In this document: positions 6,579 to 10,086 of the stretch, one piece after another
How the letters are laid out: each line of letters begins with the position of its first letter
How positions within the stretch are numbered: the stretch's first letter is position 1
Origin: CF-39 sp035651155
Lineage (GTDB): Bacteria > Chloroflexota > Limnocylindria > P2-11E
Direction of reading: 5' to 3'
DNA: 10,086 nt
NCBI GenBank assembly: GCA_035651155.1
Contig: DASRGG010000018.1
Span: forward strand, 1-10,086
Notes under the pieces: generated by a model
What the model saw: the letters and a program-made list of their open reading frames with translations, nothing else
What the model was told of the DNA's origin: nothing
Database searches by the model: none
Made by a program: the position numbers and the translations under genes

Positions 6579-7160
6579 ATGACGGATCGTCCTATGGAGG
6601 TTCGGCGGTGGCCGCGCGCGGGCGAGCTGCCCGAAGCGCAAAAGCTCGCGCTCTCGGCGATGCTCGTCGCGCTCGGCGTCGTGCTCGGCGCGCTCTCGAT
6701 CCCGGTGGGGCCGGCGCGCGTCGCACCGTCGCAGCATTTCATCAACGTCGTGGCGGGCATCCTGCTCGGGCCGTGGTACGCGGTCCTCACCGCGATCGGC
6801 ATCAGCGTGATCCGGAACGCGCTCGGCACCGGCACGCTCCTCGCGTTCCCGGGATCGATCTTCGGCGCGTTCCTCGTCGGCGTCGCGTACCGCCGGCTGC
6901 GCCGGCCCGAGGCCGCGTTCGCCGAGCCGATCGGGACCGCGATCATCGGCGCGCTCGCCGGCTACGCCCTCATCGCCGGGCTCGACGCGACGACATACGT
7001 CCTCGGCTTCATGCGCGCGAGCCCGCCCTCGCCACAGCCCTATCTCGGCATCTTCGGCGGGCCCTTCGCGCTCGTCGCTTCGTTCGCGGTCAGCAGCATT
7101 CCCGGCTCGACCCTCGGGTACCTCGCGATCCTCGCGCTGCGCCGCGCCGGCGTCCGCTGA
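6579..7160 (+). CDS. thiW: ECF transporter substrate-binding S component ThiW
   Basis: ThiW is the membrane S subunit of an energy-coupling-factor transporter predicted to bind the thiazole precursor HET. The 193 residues start with about 20 soluble residues, then KLALSAMLVALGVVLGALS. The ThiW hallmarks PVGPARVAPSQHFINV (42-57), LLGPWYAV and RNALGTGTLLAFPGS (79-93) follow, then further hydrophobic helices to a basic C-terminus. Length fits an S component of about six helices. It follows thiE after 4 nt and has the strong SD at 6567-6575. The two genes after it encode the ATPase and T subunits, so this looks like a complete, dedicated (group I) ECF system. HET specificity is inferred from the family and the neighbouring HET kinase. 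Confidence 0.93.
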   Translation: MTDRPMEVRRWPRAGELPEAQKLALSAMLVALGVVLGALSIPVGPARVAPSQHFINVVAGILLGPWYAVLTAIGISVIRNALGTGTLLAFPGSIFGAFLVGVAYRRLRRPEAAFAEPIGTAIIGALAGYALIAGLDATTYVLGFMRASPPSPQPYLGIFGGPFALVASFAVSSIPGSTLGYLAILALRRAGVR

Positions 7161-8860
7161 CCACGGCGGCGGCGGCGGCCGCCGTCCGCACGCGGGGCCT
7201 CACGTTCTGGTACGCCGACGCGACCGAGCCGGCGCTCCGCGACGTGGATCTCGACGTCGTGGCCGGCGAGATGCTCGTCGTGTGCGGTCCGAGCGGAGGC
7301 GGCAAGAGCACGCTCCTCCGCGCCTGCCAGGGCATCGTCCCGCAGCTCACCGGGGGTGCGCTCGCCGGCGCGGCGGAGGTCGTCGGATGCGACGCCACCG
7401 TCACGCGGCCGCACGCGCTCGCCGCGCTGGGCGTGACGATCGTCTACCAGAACGCGCTCGAGGGATTCGTCGCGGACCGCGTGGACGACGAGATCGCGTT
7501 CGGCCCGGAGAGCCTCGGCCTCGCGCCGGATGAGATCGCGTCGCGCGTCGACGAAGCGCTCGCCGACGTGGGACTCGCCCACGCCGCGCGGCGCGCGATC
7601 GCGGCGCTCTCCGGAGGCGAGCAGCAGCGCGTGGCGATCGCGGCGGCGCTCGCGCTGCGCCCGCGCGTGCTGCTGCTCGACGAGCCGACCGCGCACCTCG
7701 ACGAGCGGACCGCCGGCGAGATCGTCGGGCTGCTCGGCCAGCTCCGCCGCTCGCGCGGGATGACGGTGATCGTCGCGGAGCATCGCCTCGGGCTCGTCGC
7801 GCCGCTCGCCGATCGCATCGCCATCGTCATCGGCGGACGGCTGCACGCCGTGGGCGCGCCGCGCGAGGTGCTGCGCGATCCGGCGCTTCCCGCCCTCGGC
7901 GTCCCCGTGCCGCGCGCGCTGCAGGTCGCCGTTCACCTCGGGCTCGCGGCCGCGCCGCTGACGCCGGGGGAGCTCGCGAACGCGCTCGTGGCGCGTGGCG
8001 CGGGCGGCGGGCCGAAGACCGGGCACGCGGACGCCCTCTCGCGCGCCGCCGCGGCCGCGGCCGATGTCGCCCTCCGATTCGAGGGTGTCCGGTATCGCTA
8101 TCCGGGCGCGACGCATGATGCGGTCCGCGACGTCAGCTTCGCGGTGCGGCGCGGCGAACGCGTCGCGCTCGTCGGTCCGAGCGGCGCGGGAAAGAGCACG
8201 CTCGCGCGCCTCGCGCTCGGTCTCGCGCGGCCGACCGCCGGCGAGATCGCCGCGCTCGGCGTGCGCTCGCCCGCGACGTCGGCGATCGCGCCACGCGTTG
8301 GGCTCGTCGTCCAGAACCCGATGCACCAGCTTCTCGCGGAGACCGTCGAGGACGAGATCGCCCTCGGCCTGCGCGGGCGGGACCGGACCGGGCGGTCCAC
8401 GCGCATCGACGAGATGCTCGCGCGCTTCGACCTCGCCTCCCTGCGCGGGCGGCACCCTCTGTCGCTCTCGGAAGGACAGCGCCGCCGGCTCGCGCTCGCC
8501 GCCGCGATCGCTCCGTCCCCCGAGCTCCTGGTGCTCGACGAGCCGACGCTCGCGCAGGACGAGGCGCAGCGGATCGCGCTCTCGCGGCTGGTTCGCGAGC
8601 TCGGGGCAGCCGGCGTGGCGATCGTCGCGATCACGCATGACCGCGAGTTCGCGAACGACGCGTGCGATCGTGTGATCGCCATCGCCGAGGGCGCACTCGT
8701 GGCGGACCTACCGCTCGCGGGCGACGCCGCGGGGATCTCCGCGCTCGCGAAGGCCGGCATCCCGCTCGCGGACGTGCCGGCGACCGTCCTCGCGCTGTCG
8801 GGCGCGGGGCGTCACGCGATCGCGCGGAGCGTCGACGAGCTCGTCCGGGCGTTCAGATGA
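7157..8860 (+). CDS. ecfAA': Fused ECF ATPase EcfA-EcfA' with probable CTG start
   Basis: This is a tandem ABC ATPase that powers the ThiW/EcfT importer. Counting from CTG 7157 it has 567 residues. Domain 1 has Walker A GPSGGGKST (44-52), Q-loop YQN, signature LSGGEQQRVA (151-160), Walker B VLLLDEPT (171-178) and switch His in EHR (208-210). An Ala/Gly-rich linker spans about 262-303. Domain 2 has Walker A GPSGAGKST (340-348), Q-loop VVQNP, an altered signature LSEGQRRRLA (437-446), Walker B LLVLDEPT (457-464) with AQDE after it, and THD (493-495). Homology begins about 10 residues after the thiW stop, but no ATG, GTG or TTG in this frame is suitable: the first ATG is 7271, at the end of the strand before Walker A. 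CTG 7157 overlaps the thiW TGA as CTGA, copying the ATGA junctions elsewhere, so it is the preferred start. A sequencing error there is the alternative. Confidence 0.92.
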   Translation: MTTAAAAAAVRTRGLTFWYADATEPALRDVDLDVVAGEMLVVCGPSGGGKSTLLRACQGIVPQLTGGALAGAAEVVGCDATVTRPHALAALGVTIVYQNALEGFVADRVDDEIAFGPESLGLAPDEIASRVDEALADVGLAHAARRAIAALSGGEQQRVAIAAALALRPRVLLLDEPTAHLDERTAGEIVGLLGQLRRSRGMTVIVAEHRLGLVAPLADRIAIVIGGRLHAVGAPREVLRDPALPALGVPVPRALQVAVHLGLAAAPLTPGELANALVARGAGGGPKTGHADALSRAAAAAADVALRFEGVRYRYPGATHDAVRDVSFAVRRGERVALVGPSGAGKSTLARLALGLARPTAGEIAALGVRSPATSAIAPRVGLVVQNPMHQLLAETVEDEIALGLRGRDRTGRSTRIDEMLARFDLASLRGRHPLSLSEGQRRRLALAAAIAPSPELLVLDEPTLAQDEAQRIALSRLVRELGAAGVAIVAITHDREFANDACDRVIAIAEGALVADLPLAGDAAGISALAKAGIPLADVPATVLALSGAGRHAIARSVDELVRAFR

Positions 8861-9528
8861 GCGCGCTCGATCCGCGTGCCCAGCTCGCGCTCTTCGCCGC
8901 CATCCTTCTCGGCGTGCTCTTTGGCGGCATGACGGGCCTCGTCGCGGGAGGCGCGATCGCGATCATTTGGACCGCGCGCTCCGGCGCGTCGCGCGCTCGC
9001 GCTCCGCTCGCAGCGGTGTTGCCGCTCGCGTTGTTCGTCGCGCTCCTCGACGCGTTCGCGGGACGGACCTCCGAAGGCATCGCGGCCGGACTGCGCCTCG
9101 TCGAGACGACCGCCCTCGCGTTGGCGTTCGCGCGGAGCGTGGACGCGCGCGCGATGACGGACGCGCTGCGCGCGCTTCGCCTCCCGCACTCGTTCGTCTT
9201 CGTCCTCCTCGCGGGCGCGCGCTTCGTTCCCGTCACGGGGGCCGACCTCGGCGAGCTCGTGACCGCCGCACGCCTGCGCGGGATCGGCGTCGACGCGGGA
9301 CCGTGGCGACGGCTCGCGGCATGGCGCGCCCTTCTCGTGCCGCTCCTCGTGATCACCGTGCGCCGGGGCCTACAGCTCGGCGAGGCGATGGAGGCTCGCG
9401 GGTTCTCGACCGCCTCACGCCGCACGGTGCGTACGGAGCTGCGCTGGCGGGTGCGCGACTCGGTCGCCGGGCTCGCCGCGCTCCTGTATCTCGCGCTCAT
9501 CGCGCTGATAGGATCGCGACTCCCGTGA
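8857..9528 (+). CDS. ecfT: ECF transporter transmembrane component EcfT
   Basis: EcfT is the scaffold membrane subunit that links the S component ThiW to the EcfAA' ATPase. The 223 residues have about five hydrophobic segments: near 8-38, 49-66, 85-92, 112-126 and 202-220. The two short basic coupling motifs typical of EcfT are present: AARLRGIG at 137-144 and EAMEARGF at 176-183, which insert into grooves of the ATPases. The length is a little below the usual 240-270 residues. ATG 8857 overlaps the ecfAA' stop by 4 nt, and its own TGA overlaps the next GTG start by 4 nt. Confidence 0.93.
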   Translation: MSALDPRAQLALFAAILLGVLFGGMTGLVAGGAIAIIWTARSGASRARAPLAAVLPLALFVALLDAFAGRTSEGIAAGLRLVETTALALAFARSVDARAMTDALRALRLPHSFVFVLLAGARFVPVTGADLGELVTAARLRGIGVDAGPWRRLAAWRALLVPLLVITVRRGLQLGEAMEARGFSTASRRTVRTELRWRVRDSVAGLAALLYLALIALIGSRLP

Positions 9529-10024
9529 ACGCCGTCGTCGCCGCCAACGGCAGCACCACGGCGGAGGACGCGCGCCACCTGGCCGGGGCGGACCTCGTCG
9601 TCGCGGCCGACGCGGGCGCGCTCGCCCCCGATCGTTGGGGTCGCACCCCCCGACGCGATCGTCGGCGACCTCGATTCGCTCGGCGACGGCGGCGCGAACG
9701 CGGCGCGGGCGTCGTCGTCCTCGGGCCTGCGGCGGGCCCCGCAGCGAGTACGACATCGCGAACGCCCTGCTCCTCCTCGGCTGGGGCCGTGGCCTGCGCG
9801 CGGTGCGCGGCGGCACGACGATGCGTGCGCTGCGCGGCGGCGAGGACCTCGCCATCGAGGCCGGTGTCGGCGGGCGGGTCACGCTCGTCGCCGTCTCGGA
9901 CGGCACGGTCGTCGGCACCGACGGCCTGCGATGGCCGCTCGCGACACGGTGCCGAAGACCGCGACCGTTTTCCCGTGAGGGCGAGGACCGAACCGCAACC
10001 ATCGTGGTGCCCATCCGCCGCTGA
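9525..10024 (+). pseudogene. Thiamine pyrophosphokinase gene, frameshifted and internally deleted
   Basis: The intact enzyme would convert thiamine and ATP to TPP. GTG 9525 overlaps the ecfT stop as GTGA and opens a good N-terminus (VVAANGSTTAED, then ADLVVAADAGAL). At a run of six C (9646-9651) the frame must shift by one to continue as PDAIVGDLDSLGD, the TPK metal/nucleotide motif. VVVLGPAAGP (from 9711) lies in the original frame. From 9746 the third frame holds EYDIANALLLLGW, GGRVTLVAVSDG, TDGLRWPL and TATIVV, up to TGA 10022-10024. The segment with the KDxTDxExAL catalytic motif, roughly 40 residues, is missing between the second and third blocks. Total length would be about 165 residues against about 210 normally. 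Either the gene is decayed or the consensus here is wrong; several indels in a GC-rich stretch near a contig end favour assembly or sequencing error. Identity as TPK is good; functionality as written is unlikely. Confidence 0.82.
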
Positions 10025-10027
10025 CCG

Positions 10028-10086
10028 GGACCCCGCCGATGCGCAGCCTGTCCACCCATGGACAAGATCGACACCGGTGACACCGC
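10028..10086. repeat. 59-bp terminal direct repeat, right copy, with second amt start
   Basis: This is the exact copy of bases 1-59, carrying an amt ATG at 10058 and the first codons of amt. It follows the damaged TPK gene stop (10022-10024) after 3 nt. No terminator is visible between that stop and this amt start. If the molecule truly continues here, amt would be read through from the thiamine operon. Confidence 0.95.

Noticed and set aside
1..10086. tRNA, rRNA, CRISPR array, insertion sequence or toxin-antitoxin pair
   Set aside because: No spaced repeats, tRNA-like arms, transposase motifs or inverted terminal repeats were seen. The window is filled with metabolic and transport genes.

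Overview
The window carries a compact, very G+C-rich (about 70% or more by eye) bacterial locus for thiamine (vitamin B1) precursor salvage, plus an ammonium transporter. All recognised genes are on the + strand. Base composition, a TAGACT-type -10 box and the gene set suggest a high-GC bacterium such as a Chloroflexota- or Actinomycetota-like lineage. That placement is a guess, because there is no rRNA or marker gene here.

Layout. Bases 31-1260 encode an Amt-family ammonium channel. It is followed after 12 nt by an unannotated-looking 34-codon gene with a strong Shine-Dalgarno (SD) site, encoding a one-helix membrane microprotein. A GC-rich hairpin with a short T run (1391-1429) ends this unit. 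A weak -10 element and a TPP riboswitch (1445-1535) then lead into ten genes that are almost all joined by 4-nt stop/start overlaps: cytX, a thiY-like gene, tenA, thiD, thiM, thiE, thiW, a fused ecfAA', ecfT, and a damaged thiamine pyrophosphokinase gene.

How the genes work together. CytX and the ThiY-like protein handle the pyrimidine half. TenA hydrolyses aminopyrimidine breakdown products to HMP, and ThiD phosphorylates HMP to HMP-PP. ThiW with EcfAA' and EcfT forms a dedicated ECF importer, probably for the thiazole alcohol (HET), which ThiM phosphorylates. ThiE joins both halves to thiamine phosphate. The last gene would make TPP from free thiamine, and TPP would close the riboswitch. 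No de novo gene (thiC, thiG, thiS, thiF or thiO) and no thiL is present, so the locus reads as salvage.

Oddities. The riboswitch pairs the cytX SD inside its own aptamer. ThiM has GAGD where the family normally has GTGC. The ThiY-like protein lacks a signal peptide, its ABC partners and part of its N-terminal region. EcfAA' has no ATG, GTG or TTG at a sensible place and seems to start at CTG. The thiamine pyrophosphokinase gene changes frame several times and lacks its catalytic middle. The first 59 bases are repeated exactly at the end, so the contig closes as a 10,027-base circle. With no replication gene present, this is more likely an assembly effect than a plasmid, but it should be tested.
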